A DNA stretch of 64,000 nucleotides from NCBI RefSeq assembly GCF_013090115.1, contig NZ_JABFNN010000037.1:159114-223113 (forward strand), in the 5' to 3' direction. The DNA comes from Flagellimonas amphidinii (GTDB lineage Bacteria > Bacteroidota > Bacteroidia > Flavobacteriales > Flavobacteriaceae). Under the pieces are notes generated by a model that saw nothing but the letters and a program-made list of their open reading frames with translations, made no database searches and had not been told where the DNA came from. The translations under genes were made by a program, and so were the position numbers. How positions within the stretch are numbered: the first letter of the stretch is position 1; each line of letters opens with the position of its first letter. Below are positions 44,473 to 53,053 of this stretch, piece by piece.

Positions 44473-45585
44473 ATGAAAAAGTCAGTAACCATTATCATCT
44501 TATTGTTCATCATAATTGTTTTTGGTGGATCCATGTACTACCTCTACCAAAAGAATGCCGAAGACCCTATTGTGTATGAGACAGAAACTCCTTCAAAACA
44601 GAATGTTGTCAAAAAAGCGGTTGCAACGGGAAGCATTCTTCCTTTAGAAGAAGTACTTATCAAACCCAATATTTCTGGAGTTATAGAAGAAATTTACGTA
44701 GAAGGAGGGGATTATGTCAAGTCTGGAGACCTTTTGGCCAAGATAAAGGTGGTTCCCAATTTGAGTGCACTTAATGATGCTAGAAATGCCATAGATGAGG
44801 TTAAAATCAATTTGGATGATCAAAAGAGAAATTATGAAAGACAGCTGTCGCTTTTCAACAAAGGGGTAATTTCCCAAGCAGATTTGGAAAGAGCACAAGT
44901 AGCTTACGATCAAGCGAAACAATCTTATGGGGCAGCCAATAAAAGATATGACATTGTAAAAACAGGTACTACAAGTGGATTTCGAAATTCTGCAAACACT
45001 TTGATTAGGGCAACTGTAAGTGGTATGGTGCTGGAAGTTCCTGTTGAGGTAGGAAATCAGGTGATCGAGAGCAATAATTTTAATGAAGGAACCACTATTG
45101 CAGCTATTGCGGATGTTGAGAAAATGATTTTCGAAGGGAAAGTAGATGAATCCGAAGTGGGAAAAATAAAAGAGGATCTTCCTTTGGAAATTACCGTAGG
45201 AGCCATTGAGAATAAAGTTTTTGATGCGGTTTTGGATTATATCGCTCCCAAAGGAAACGAAGAAAACGGAGCTATCCAATTTGAAATAAAAGGAACATTA
45301 AAGAAACAAGATTCAACTTTTATCAGAGCTGGTTTAAGTGCAAATGCTTCCATTATTCTAGCACGGGCCGATAGTGTGTTGGCCCTTAAGGAAGCACTTG
45401 TCCAATTTGATGATGAGACCAAGAAGCCCTATGTGGAAATCCAAACTTCAGAACAACAATTTGAGCGTAGGGACATTGAATTGGGCATTAGTGACGGAAT
45501 ATACGTGGAGGTTAAATCTGGGCTAAATGCGGACGATAGAATCAAGGTTTGGAACGCTATTGAGGGAGACGGAGATTCCAACTAA
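44473..45585 (+). CDS. MacA-like periplasmic adaptor, copy A
   Basis: This is a 370-residue membrane-fusion (HlyD/RND adaptor) protein. After an N-terminal membrane anchor (about 5-25) come the first lipoyl half, IKPNISGVIEEIYVEGGDYV, a coiled-coil hairpin (about 96-165), the second lipoyl half, LIRATVSGMVLEVPVEVGNQ, and beta-barrel and membrane-proximal domains. The segment IAAIADVEKMIFEGKVDESE is nearly repeated in the adaptor at 48898. It should bridge the permeases to a TolC channel. It ends the first half of the cluster; a 97-base gap follows. Confidence 0.93.
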   Translation: MKKSVTIIILLFIIIVFGGSMYYLYQKNAEDPIVYETETPSKQNVVKKAVATGSILPLEEVLIKPNISGVIEEIYVEGGDYVKSGDLLAKIKVVPNLSALNDARNAIDEVKINLDDQKRNYERQLSLFNKGVISQADLERAQVAYDQAKQSYGAANKRYDIVKTGTTSGFRNSANTLIRATVSGMVLEVPVEVGNQVIESNNFNEGTTIAAIADVEKMIFEGKVDESEVGKIKEDLPLEITVGAIENKVFDAVLDYIAPKGNEENGAIQFEIKGTLKKQDSTFIRAGLSANASIILARADSVLALKEALVQFDDETKKPYVEIQTSEQQFERRDIELGISDGIYVEVKSGLNADDRIKVWNAIEGDGDSN

Positions 45586-45646
45586 TGATTTAACAAAAAT
45601 TTTCAATAGAATCTTGTAACATTTTAACAACTTGTAAGTCCTATTA

Positions 45647-45663
45647 CCGGAATCATTTTCCGG
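45647..45663. repeat. Small inverted repeat upstream of the exporter ATPase gene
   Basis: CCGGAA, a five-base spacer and TTCCGG lie 19 bases before the ATPase start codon, in the only sizeable gap of the exporter cluster. It could be an operator or a leader hairpin. No exact TAnnTTTG element was seen nearby. Confidence 0.4.
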
Positions 45664-45682
45664 ATAGCTAACATCACCAATC

Positions 45683-46387
45683 ATGATAGAAATCAAAGAT
45701 CTTCACAAATCCTACAAAATGGGGAGCAACTCCCTTCATGTATTAAAAGGAATCAACTTTACAGCAGAAGCAGGAGAACTCGTTGCCATCATGGGTTCAT
45801 CAGGATCAGGTAAATCCACTTTATTGAACATTTTGGGGATGTTGGACGAAGCTGACTCAGGAGAATATACGTTAGATAGTGTTCCTATCAAAAATTTGAG
45901 CGAGACTAAAGCAGCACAATATCGAAATAAGTTTTTGGGTTTTGTGTTTCAATCCTTCAACTTGATCAACTATAAAAGCGCCATGGAAAATGTGGCACTG
46001 CCCCTATATTATCAAAAAGTACCCCGAAAAGAGCGGCAAGAAAAAGCACTACAATATCTAGAGAGGGTTGGACTCAAAGAATGGGCCACGCACTTACCAA
46101 GTGAGCTGTCCGGAGGTCAAAAACAGAGGGTTGCCATTGCAAGGGCCATGGCAGCAGAACCTAAGGTTCTTTTAGCAGATGAACCTACTGGAGCGTTGGA
46201 CAGCAAAACTTCCTATGAGGTCATGGATTTGATTCAAAAAATCAATGATGAGGGAAATACGATTTTAGTGGTGACCCACGAAGAAGACATTGCCCATATG
46301 TGCAAGCGAATTGTGCATTTGCGTGATGGAGTTATAGTTGAGGATAAAAAGGTGGAACAAGTAAGGGCATCGGAATATGTTCAATAG
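45683..46387 (+). CDS. ABC transporter ATP-binding protein (MacB/LolD type)
   Basis: This 234-residue ATPase has Walker A GSSGSGKS (38-45), a Q-loop in FVFQSFNLINYKSAMENV, signature LSGGQKQRVAIARAM, Walker B VLLADEPTGALD and the H-loop in ILVVTHEEDIAHMCKRI. These are characteristic of the MacB/LolD/FtsE group. It is the only ATPase in the cluster, so it probably energises one or both permease pairs. Its last 11 bases overlap the start of the next permease, implying translational coupling. Confidence 0.95.
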   Translation: MIEIKDLHKSYKMGSNSLHVLKGINFTAEAGELVAIMGSSGSGKSTLLNILGMLDEADSGEYTLDSVPIKNLSETKAAQYRNKFLGFVFQSFNLINYKSAMENVALPLYYQKVPRKERQEKALQYLERVGLKEWATHLPSELSGGQKQRVAIARAMAAEPKVLLADEPTGALDSKTSYEVMDLIQKINDEGNTILVVTHEEDIAHMCKRIVHLRDGVIVEDKKVEQVRASEYVQ

Positions 46388-47606
46388 AGATACTTGGCAG
46401 GAGATATTTTTGGCTATCAAAAAGAACAAGCTTCGTACTTTTTTGGCGGGTTTCACCGTGGCCTTGGGTATTCTCATCTTTGTTACTTTGGTAGGACTCA
46501 CAAACGGACTTCGAAATACCTTTGAGGAGTTTTTTAATGATGATGCCACCAATACCTTCTATATCTTTCCTGGAAGAACATCTATGCCGTACAAAGGGTA
46601 TAAATCCAATAGGGTCATTGAGTTTGAAAACTCTGATTTAGAGGATATCAAAAAGAACTTTTCCATGTTCTTGGAATATGTGACACCAAGAATCACACGT
46701 TCGGCATTGACCAAATACAAAGAAGAATCCAATAATTATAATACCCGGGCCGTAGCCCCCGGTCACCAATTCAATGAAAAGACCATTATGATGAAGGGGC
46801 GCTACATTAATGAAAAGGATATTGAGGATAAAACCAAATATGCGGTCATTGGACGTTTGGTGGAGCAGGATTTATTCGGCAACAAGAACGCCCTGAATAA
46901 ATACATTGACATTGGTGGCAGTGTTTTTAAAGTGATAGGAGTATTTCAGGATGATGGTGGGGATAATGAAGAACGTTACATCTATATTCCGTATACCACA
47001 AGGCAGCTTATTGAGAAGAATACGGATAAAATTGACCAGATCATATTGGGTTTTAAACCAGAAATTGGATATGCCGGAGCCATGGCATTCCAAGGAAGTC
47101 TGGAGAAATTTTTACGTGATAAAAAATACATTAGTCCCAAAGACCCCAATGGTTTGTTTATAAGAAATGTGGCAGACCAATTGAAGCAAAACCAGCAATT
47201 TGCCAATGTTCTCGCCATTATTGCCTCTGTTTTTGCATTAGGAACATTGATTGCCGGAATTATCGGAATAAGCAATATTATGGTGTTCGTAATTAAGGAG
47301 CGTACCAAAGAAATAGGGATAAGAAAGGCAATGGGGGCTACGCCTAAAGCAGTTATCAGCTCTATTTTATTGGAGTCTGTTTTCATTACAACAATTTTTG
47401 GTTATCTGGGCATGATTATAGGTTTGGCGGTACTGAATTCCATAGGAACTAGATTGGAAGATTTCTTTATAAAGAATCCTTATATAAATACAACTGTGGC
47501 CATTATTGCCACAATATTCCTGATCCTATTCGGAGCATTGGCCGGATATATACCAGCTCGAAGAGCGGCAAAGATTAAACCTATAGTTGCACTTAGAGAC
47601 GAATAA
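46377..47606 (+). CDS. MacB-type ABC transporter permease, type 1, copy B
   Basis: This 409-residue permease begins MFNRDTWQEIFLAIKKNKLR, has helix 1 with TFLAGFTVALGILIFVTLVG, a periplasmic MacB core (about 45-280) and three C-terminal FtsX helices with IIGISNIMVFVIKERTKEIG and RKAMGATPKAVISSILLES. There is no ATPase domain. It overlaps the ATPase gene by 11 bases and is 1 base from the next permease, so ATPase and both copy-B permeases are surely one unit. Confidence 0.92.
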   Translation: MFNRDTWQEIFLAIKKNKLRTFLAGFTVALGILIFVTLVGLTNGLRNTFEEFFNDDATNTFYIFPGRTSMPYKGYKSNRVIEFENSDLEDIKKNFSMFLEYVTPRITRSALTKYKEESNNYNTRAVAPGHQFNEKTIMMKGRYINEKDIEDKTKYAVIGRLVEQDLFGNKNALNKYIDIGGSVFKVIGVFQDDGGDNEERYIYIPYTTRQLIEKNTDKIDQIILGFKPEIGYAGAMAFQGSLEKFLRDKKYISPKDPNGLFIRNVADQLKQNQQFANVLAIIASVFALGTLIAGIIGISNIMVFVIKERTKEIGIRKAMGATPKAVISSILLESVFITTIFGYLGMIIGLAVLNSIGTRLEDFFIKNPYINTTVAIIATIFLILFGALAGYIPARRAAKIKPIVALRDE

Positions 47607-47607
47607 T

Positions 47608-48870
47608 ATGAGACTCTTATTTGATAGAAATACTTGGCAAGAAATTTTTGGGTCAATCCAAAAAAATAAAATACGTACCATAATTACCATTATTGGGGTG
47701 CTATGGGGAATTTTTGTCTACATCGCAATGTCCGGAGCAGCCAAAGGAATGGATAATGGTTTTGAAAAATCGTTTGAAACTGTGGCCATGAACAGTTTGT
47801 TTGCTTGGGCCCAAAGTACCAGTAAACCCTATGCGGGCTATAAGACGGGGAGACAATTACAGCTAAAATTGGGGGATGCCACTGTATTACAGAATCGTAT
47901 TCCCGATTTGCAATATGTGGCGCCAAGAAATGTAAAAGGAACCTTTGGTTCTGCCCCTGCATCCATCACAAGAGGTTCAAAGTCGGGGAGCTATCCGGTT
48001 TATGGTGATTTTCCGGTATTTACTAAAATTGCTACCAAAAAAATATATGATGGAGGGAGATTTGTCAACGATGATGATATTGAACAGGCCAGAAAAGTAT
48101 GTATCATAGGCGAACGGACTCAAAAAGAATTGTTTGAAGAGGATGAAGACCCTATTGGAGGGTATATCCGAATAGATGGTATTTTTTTTCAGGTAGTGGG
48201 CGTGCATAAGTTTGTGCAGAACGCTCCATTTGATTCAGATAGTGATATTTATATCCCTTTTACAACATATAGAAGATTGTACAATTCTGGGGATGATGTG
48301 GGATGGTTTTCCATGGCAGCTTATGATGATGCCGATGTAATTCAAGTTGAGGAAGATGTAAAAGCAGTATTAAAGAGCATCCATAGGGTGGATCCTACTG
48401 ATGAGCGTGCTTTTGGAACTTTTAACCTTGGGGAGGTCTTCGGTAAAATCATGGGTTTTTCAAAAGGATTGACTTTTATTTCCTTAATCGTTGGAGTGGC
48501 TACCATTTTGGCGGGAATCATCGGTATTGGAGCTATTCTATTGATTTCAGTAAAGGAAAGGACAAAAGAATTGGGTGTAAGGAGAGCCTTAGGAGCCACA
48601 CCAGGAGAAGTAAGAACCTTGATCATATTGGAGTGTTTGTTCCTAACCCTTATCGCTGGGGTGATTGGAATCATTCTTGGAGCCTTAACGCTCAATATTG
48701 TGAATAACGCAACACAGGGTATTGATTTTCCATATACCAATCCAACTGTACCCATTCCTTTGGTATTGGGTGCCTTTGTGTTAATGTTGGTATTGGGAAC
48801 ACTAATTGGTTTGATTCCGGCCCAAAGAGCGGTCAGCATTAGACCTATTGATGCACTAAGAGAAGAATAA
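47608..48870 (+). CDS. MacB-type ABC transporter permease, type 2, copy B
   Basis: This is a 420-residue permease. The ATG at 47608 gives MRLLFDRNTWQEIFGSIQKN, in register with the other permeases; an earlier in-frame start lies inside the previous gene. The periplasmic core contains RGSKSGSYPVYGDFPVF, matching the type 2 copy at 43187. The FtsX domain has IGIGAILLISVKERTKELGV and RRALGATPGEVRTLIILE. It probably pairs with the type 1 protein upstream. An adaptor follows after 27 bases. Confidence 0.92.
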   Translation: MRLLFDRNTWQEIFGSIQKNKIRTIITIIGVLWGIFVYIAMSGAAKGMDNGFEKSFETVAMNSLFAWAQSTSKPYAGYKTGRQLQLKLGDATVLQNRIPDLQYVAPRNVKGTFGSAPASITRGSKSGSYPVYGDFPVFTKIATKKIYDGGRFVNDDDIEQARKVCIIGERTQKELFEEDEDPIGGYIRIDGIFFQVVGVHKFVQNAPFDSDSDIYIPFTTYRRLYNSGDDVGWFSMAAYDDADVIQVEEDVKAVLKSIHRVDPTDERAFGTFNLGEVFGKIMGFSKGLTFISLIVGVATILAGIIGIGAILLISVKERTKELGVRRALGATPGEVRTLIILECLFLTLIAGVIGIILGALTLNIVNNATQGIDFPYTNPTVPIPLVLGAFVLMLVLGTLIGLIPAQRAVSIRPIDALREE

Positions 48871-48897
48871 AAAAGTAAAAACTAAATAATCAATAAA

Positions 48898-50037
48898 ATG
48901 AAGAAAATTTTAAAATGGGTAGGACTGGGAGTACTTGTTTTAGGCGCTTTATGGGCAGCTACATTTTTCATAAAGTCCAATAGCAAATCCGCAATAGAAT
49001 ACGAAACCCATAAGCCTTTCATTTCCAATATTGAAAAGAAAACTGTTGCTACGGGAAAGGTAATTCCGGAAGATGAGATTGAAATCAAACCACAAATTTC
49101 TGGAATTATCGATAAGATTTACTTGGAAGAGGGAACCCCTGTAAAAGCTGGCGACCTTATTGCTGTCATCAAGGTTGTTCCCAACGAACAATCACTGAAC
49201 CAAGCAAAAGGTCGAGTAAGAAATGCAGAACTAGCTTTGGGCAACACCAAGATTGAGTATAATCGTAATAAGGAACTTTTTGAAAAAGGTGTGATTTCCA
49301 GTCAGGATTTCAATAACCTACAATTGCAATACGATCAGGCAATTCAGGAGTTGAAAAATGCCAAAGCGGACTATCAAATTATCAGAGTGGGTTCTGCTGG
49401 AGGTTCAGCTTCTGCCAACACCAACATAAGGGCTACGGTTACCGGAACCATTTTGGAGATTCCTGTGGAAGAAGGTGATCAAGTAATTCAAAGTAATAAT
49501 TTCAATGATGGTACCACTATTGCTTCCATTGCCGATTTGGGGAAAATGATTTTTGAAGGAAAAGTAGATGAAGGAGAAGTGGGCAAACTTGAAATAGGAA
49601 TGCCACTTAAAATAAGTTTGGGAGCCATTGAGGATAAAGAGTTTGATGCAGAATTAAAGTTCATTGCACCCAAAGGTGTAGAGGAATCAGGAGCCGTTCA
49701 GTTTAAAATTGAAGGAGACGTGGCTGTTGAGGATGACTTTTTGATCAGAGCAGGATACAGTGCCAATGCATCTTTGGTCTTGGAGAAGAAAGACAGCATA
49801 TTGGTAATTCCTGAAGCTTTGCTTCAATTTGATAAAGAAACGGATAAGCCTTATGTGGAAGTGTCCACCGGAGAGCAAGAATTTGAAAGAAGGGATGTTA
49901 AGATAGGTATTTCTGATGGCATCAATGTAGAAATTGTTTCTGGATTGGATGAAAATGATGAGGTAAAACAATGGAACAAAACAGAACCTATTAAAAAAGG
50001 CCTAGAGGATGAGGAAGAATCCGATGAGGATGCCTAA
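48898..50037 (+). CDS. MacA-like periplasmic adaptor, copy B
   Basis: This 379-residue adaptor has an N-terminal anchor (about 6-24), lipoyl halves with IKPQISGIIDKIYLEEGTPV and NIRATVTGTILEIPVEEGDQ, a coiled-coil hairpin between them, and beta-barrel regions with IASIADLGKMIFEGKVDEGE. It is clearly a paralogue of the adaptor at 44473; the C-terminus adds a short acidic tail rich in Glu and Asp. The TolC gene starts 29 bases downstream. Confidence 0.93.
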   Translation: MKKILKWVGLGVLVLGALWAATFFIKSNSKSAIEYETHKPFISNIEKKTVATGKVIPEDEIEIKPQISGIIDKIYLEEGTPVKAGDLIAVIKVVPNEQSLNQAKGRVRNAELALGNTKIEYNRNKELFEKGVISSQDFNNLQLQYDQAIQELKNAKADYQIIRVGSAGGSASANTNIRATVTGTILEIPVEEGDQVIQSNNFNDGTTIASIADLGKMIFEGKVDEGEVGKLEIGMPLKISLGAIEDKEFDAELKFIAPKGVEESGAVQFKIEGDVAVEDDFLIRAGYSANASLVLEKKDSILVIPEALLQFDKETDKPYVEVSTGEQEFERRDVKIGISDGINVEIVSGLDENDEVKQWNKTEPIKKGLEDEEESDEDA

Positions 50038-50066
50038 TCTAAATAACGAACAAAATCAAAAAACGA

Positions 50067-51458
50067 ATGAGAATTAGAATAACCATAACCCTATTGTTAC
50101 TGTTTGTAGTATGCACATCCTATGGGCAAATGCGGAAATGGACGCTACAGGAATGTGTGGAATACGCAGTAGAGAACAATTTAAGTGTTGAACAGTTTGA
50201 ATTGGACTTAGATAACGCAAAAATTGATAAATCTGATGCTATAGGAGCATTTCTGCCAAGTTTAAGCGGCAGTTCGAGTTTTTCTGAAAGATCTGGATTA
50301 GTTACGGATCCTCAGACCAATGCTAACGTTTCAGGTACAATTTTTTCAATATCACCGGGATTGTCCTCGAATATTACTTTGTTTGATGGACTTCGAAATA
50401 TACATCGTCTTAATAGAGCCAAGTTGAACGCTATTGCCAATCAATATCGATTGGATGATTTGAAAGATGATATTAGATTGAATGTAGCCAATGCCTATTT
50501 ACAAGTACTTTCCAATAAAGAGCAGCTAAAAACGTTTGAAGCGCAATATGCTGTTACGGAGCAAGATTTGAAACGCACCAAGGAATTGGTGGAATCTGGA
50601 GTTGTTCCTAGGGGAGATCTTTTGGAGATTGAAGCTACGGCTGCCAATCAAGAACAGCAAATTGTGAATGGCGAGGGCCAGGTTTTGATTTCAAGAGTCA
50701 ACCTCGCACAATTACTGCAGATTACCGATTATGAAAATTTTGATATTGCTGATGATGAGTTCAATGTGCCTCCTTCAGATATTTTAGATAACTCTGCTAA
50801 GGTTATTTTTGATAAAGCTTTGACTTTTAGGAATGATATTAAGTTTTCGCAATCTAATGTTGAATTAGCTAGCAAAGATTTGGAAATTGCCAAAGGAGCT
50901 TATTATCCAACAATTGATGCTTTTTTTAGCTATAATACGTTTTATTCCAATCAGTTTCAGCGGGTTTTTGACCCAGATACAGGAGAACTTATTATTGATC
51001 CAAATACAGGATTTCCTCTTTTGACAAGAGAAAAGGTTGGAGACCAGTTTTGGCAAAATGATGGAATCTCATACGGATTTCAGTTAAATGTTCCCATTTT
51101 TAATGGCTGGAGTACCAGAAATAGTGTGAAGCGTTCCCAAATAAGTCTGGAAAGGGCCAAATTACAGTTGGAGCAAGATAAGCTGGACCTGGAATCCAAC
51201 ATTCAACAGGCTTATGTGGATGTAACCACTTTTAAAAAAGCCTACGAGGCGGCTCAAAAAACCTTGGAAGCACGTAGATTGGCCTATGAATATGCCAAAG
51301 ATCGTTATGATGTAGGTTTGATGAATGCTTTTGATTTCAGCCAGTCGCAATCCAGAGTGGACAATGCAGAAGCAGATGTGATCAGAACAAAATACGATTA
51401 CATTTTCAGATTGAAGATTTTGGAGTTCTACTTTGGTATTCCCATTAGCTTAAACTAG
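50067..51458 (+). CDS. TolC-family outer-membrane efflux protein
   Basis: This 463-residue protein has a signal peptide, MRIRITITLLLLFVVCTSYG, and two OEP repeats. The first is RKWTLQECVEYAVENNLSVE with long helical hairpins; the second has DIKFSQSNVELASKDLEIAK and AQKTLEARRLAYEYAKDRYD. These would form the trimeric channel through the outer membrane and periplasm. As the only outer-membrane component in the cluster it may serve both adaptors. It lies 16 bases upstream of tsaB. Confidence 0.95.
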   Translation: MRIRITITLLLLFVVCTSYGQMRKWTLQECVEYAVENNLSVEQFELDLDNAKIDKSDAIGAFLPSLSGSSSFSERSGLVTDPQTNANVSGTIFSISPGLSSNITLFDGLRNIHRLNRAKLNAIANQYRLDDLKDDIRLNVANAYLQVLSNKEQLKTFEAQYAVTEQDLKRTKELVESGVVPRGDLLEIEATAANQEQQIVNGEGQVLISRVNLAQLLQITDYENFDIADDEFNVPPSDILDNSAKVIFDKALTFRNDIKFSQSNVELASKDLEIAKGAYYPTIDAFFSYNTFYSNQFQRVFDPDTGELIIDPNTGFPLLTREKVGDQFWQNDGISYGFQLNVPIFNGWSTRNSVKRSQISLERAKLQLEQDKLDLESNIQQAYVDVTTFKKAYEAAQKTLEARRLAYEYAKDRYDVGLMNAFDFSQSQSRVDNAEADVIRTKYDYIFRLKILEFYFGIPISLN

Positions 51459-51466
51459 TATCTTTG
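51432..51466 (+). promoter_or_regulatory. Bacteroidota-type promoter of tsaB
   Basis: TTTG at 51432-51435 and TATCTTTG at 51459-51466 (23-base spacer, at the upper limit) match TTTG/TAnnTTTG. The element overlaps the end of the TolC gene. Transcription would start near 51473, almost at the tsaB ATG at 51475, so the transcript may be leaderless. Confidence 0.55.
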
Positions 51467-51474
51467 TGGCCGCT

Positions 51475-52155
51475 ATGGCCAAGATACTTTGTTTAGAAAC
51501 CGCCACCACCAATTGCTCTGTCAGTGTCTCTGACGATGGAAAAATCGTGGCTATTAAGGAAAATAATGCCTTAAACTATTCCCATTCAGAAGAATTACAT
51601 GTTTTTATAAAGGAAGTCTTGCAAGAGGCTTCCTTGTCTTTTTCTCAGCTGGATGCTATAGCCATTAGTAAAGGTCCAGGTTCCTATACCGGACTTCGTA
51701 TTGGAGTATCAGCTGCCAAAGGATTATGTTTTTCTTTGGATTTACCCTTGATTTCGGTACTTACATTAAAAAGTATGGCCCATCAGGTTAATGCTTCGGA
51801 TGATGAGGTGATTATTCCAGTATTGGATGCACGTAGAATGGAAGTGTATTCAGCAGTTTTTGATGAAAACTACAATGAAATCAGGGAAACCAGAGCTGAG
51901 ATAGTTGATGAAAACTCATTTGTCAATTTTACATCCCATCAAAAAATCCATTTGATAGGGAATGGCGCAGCGAAATGCAAAGAAGTATTATCGTATCATT
52001 CCAACTTTCACTTTGATGCAGACGTAATGCCATCCGCAAGGGAAATGACAAGAATAGCTTTTGAAAAATATCAAGCCAAACAGTTTGAAGATGTAGCCTA
52101 TTTTGAACCCTTTTATCTTAAAGATTTTGTGGTTCACACCAAAAAGAAAAGCTAA
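51475..52155 (+). CDS. tsaB: tRNA threonylcarbamoyladenosine biosynthesis protein TsaB
   Basis: This 226-residue protein is the partner of TsaD in making t6A37 on ANN-decoding tRNAs. It begins MAKILCLETATTNCSVSVSD and has SYTGLRIGVSAAKGLCFSLD and VIPVLDARRMEVYSAVFDE, all family hallmarks. The ATG at 51475 was preferred to the GTG at 51466, which lies in the -7 element of the promoter and adds only three residues. The stop overlaps the stop of the convergent MscS gene by 4 bases. Confidence 0.95.
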   Translation: MAKILCLETATTNCSVSVSDDGKIVAIKENNALNYSHSEELHVFIKEVLQEASLSFSQLDAIAISKGPGSYTGLRIGVSAAKGLCFSLDLPLISVLTLKSMAHQVNASDDEVIIPVLDARRMEVYSAVFDENYNEIRETRAEIVDENSFVNFTSHQKIHLIGNGAAKCKEVLSYHSNFHFDADVMPSAREMTRIAFEKYQAKQFEDVAYFEPFYLKDFVVHTKKKS

Positions 52156-52979
52156 TCTGTATCTGTAGTGTGAATGACACGTTGCGGAAACGGAATTTCG
52201 ATTCCAGCCTCATCAAAACGGAGTTTGGTTTCTTCGATCACATAAAAATGTGCCGGCCAGAAAACATCATTTTTGGCCCAAAAACGTAATGTAAGATTTA
52301 CAGAACTGTCCCCCAATTCCCCAACGTAGACCTCTGGAATAGGGTCTTTCAGAATATCTTGATTGTCTGCACAGATTTGTAGCAAAATATCTTTGGCCTG
52401 TTTAATATTGGACCCGTAGCCAATACCTACATCAAATTTATCCCTGCGCGTATCCTCCATGTTGTAATTGACAATACTTCCATTGGATAATTGTCCGTTG
52501 GGGATTATCGCTACCTGATTGCCAAAAGTGTTCAGTTTGGTACTAAATATAGAGATTTCCTTTACAGAGCCTTCCACGCCTTGGGCTGCAATCCAATCTC
52601 CAATTTTAAAAGGTTTGAAGATTAAAATGAGAACGCCACCTGCAAAATTGGCTAGAGAGCCTTGCAAAGCAAGACCTATGGCCAACCCAGCTGCGCCAAT
52701 CATGGCCACTAAGGAAGAGGTTTTTACCCCTAACTGTGTCACGACCAAAACAAATAGCAAAACTTTAAGAGCTATACTGATAAAACTTTGCAAGAAGGTT
52801 TCCAGGGTTTCGTCATAATCCTTTCTATCAAAAAATCTTTTTACCAATCTGTTGATAAAGCGAATGACCCAAAGCCCCACTACAAGTATGATTACGGCCA
52901 AAACAAAATGTGGGAACATTTTAACGACCCATTCCACCGACATATCGATATACTTCTGATACTCTTTTAACTCCTCCAT
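52152..52979 (-). CDS. Small-conductance mechanosensitive channel (MscS family)
   Basis: This 275-residue protein has three membrane helices, the third with the Gly/Ala-rich pore pattern LVAMIGAAGLAIGLALQGSL. A cytoplasmic beta domain follows, with FKIGDWIAAQGVEGSVKEIS and VAIIPNGQLSNGSIVNYN, then the alpha/beta vestibule domain. It releases osmolytes on hypo-osmotic shock. Length is that of the basic MscS protein. The gene is convergent with tsaB; an exact TAATTTTG element lies upstream. Confidence 0.94.
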   Translation of the reverse strand: MEELKEYQKYIDMSVEWVVKMFPHFVLAVIILVVGLWVIRFINRLVKRFFDRKDYDETLETFLQSFISIALKVLLFVLVVTQLGVKTSSLVAMIGAAGLAIGLALQGSLANFAGGVLILIFKPFKIGDWIAAQGVEGSVKEISIFSTKLNTFGNQVAIIPNGQLSNGSIVNYNMEDTRRDKFDVGIGYGSNIKQAKDILLQICADNQDILKDPIPEVYVGELGDSSVNLTLRFWAKNDVFWPAHFYVIEETKLRFDEAGIEIPFPQRVIHTTDTD

Positions 52980-53031
52980 GTTTATTTTTATTTGGGCAAC
53001 CTAATTCATTATTTTTTTAAAATCAAAAAGG

Positions 53032-53039
53032 CAAAATTA
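53032..53039 (-). promoter_or_regulatory. -7 element of the MscS gene
   Basis: On the minus strand this reads TAATTTTG, an exact TAnnTTTG, 52 bases upstream of the start codon. A -33 TTG at the right distance was not found, so support is partial. Confidence 0.35.
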
Positions 53040-53053
53040 AGGATTCATTAAAC

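Noticed and set aside
44644..45279. 211-residue minus-strand frame opposite the adaptor gene
   Set aside because: The adaptor on the plus strand has full domain structure; the shadow has only biased F/I/S composition.
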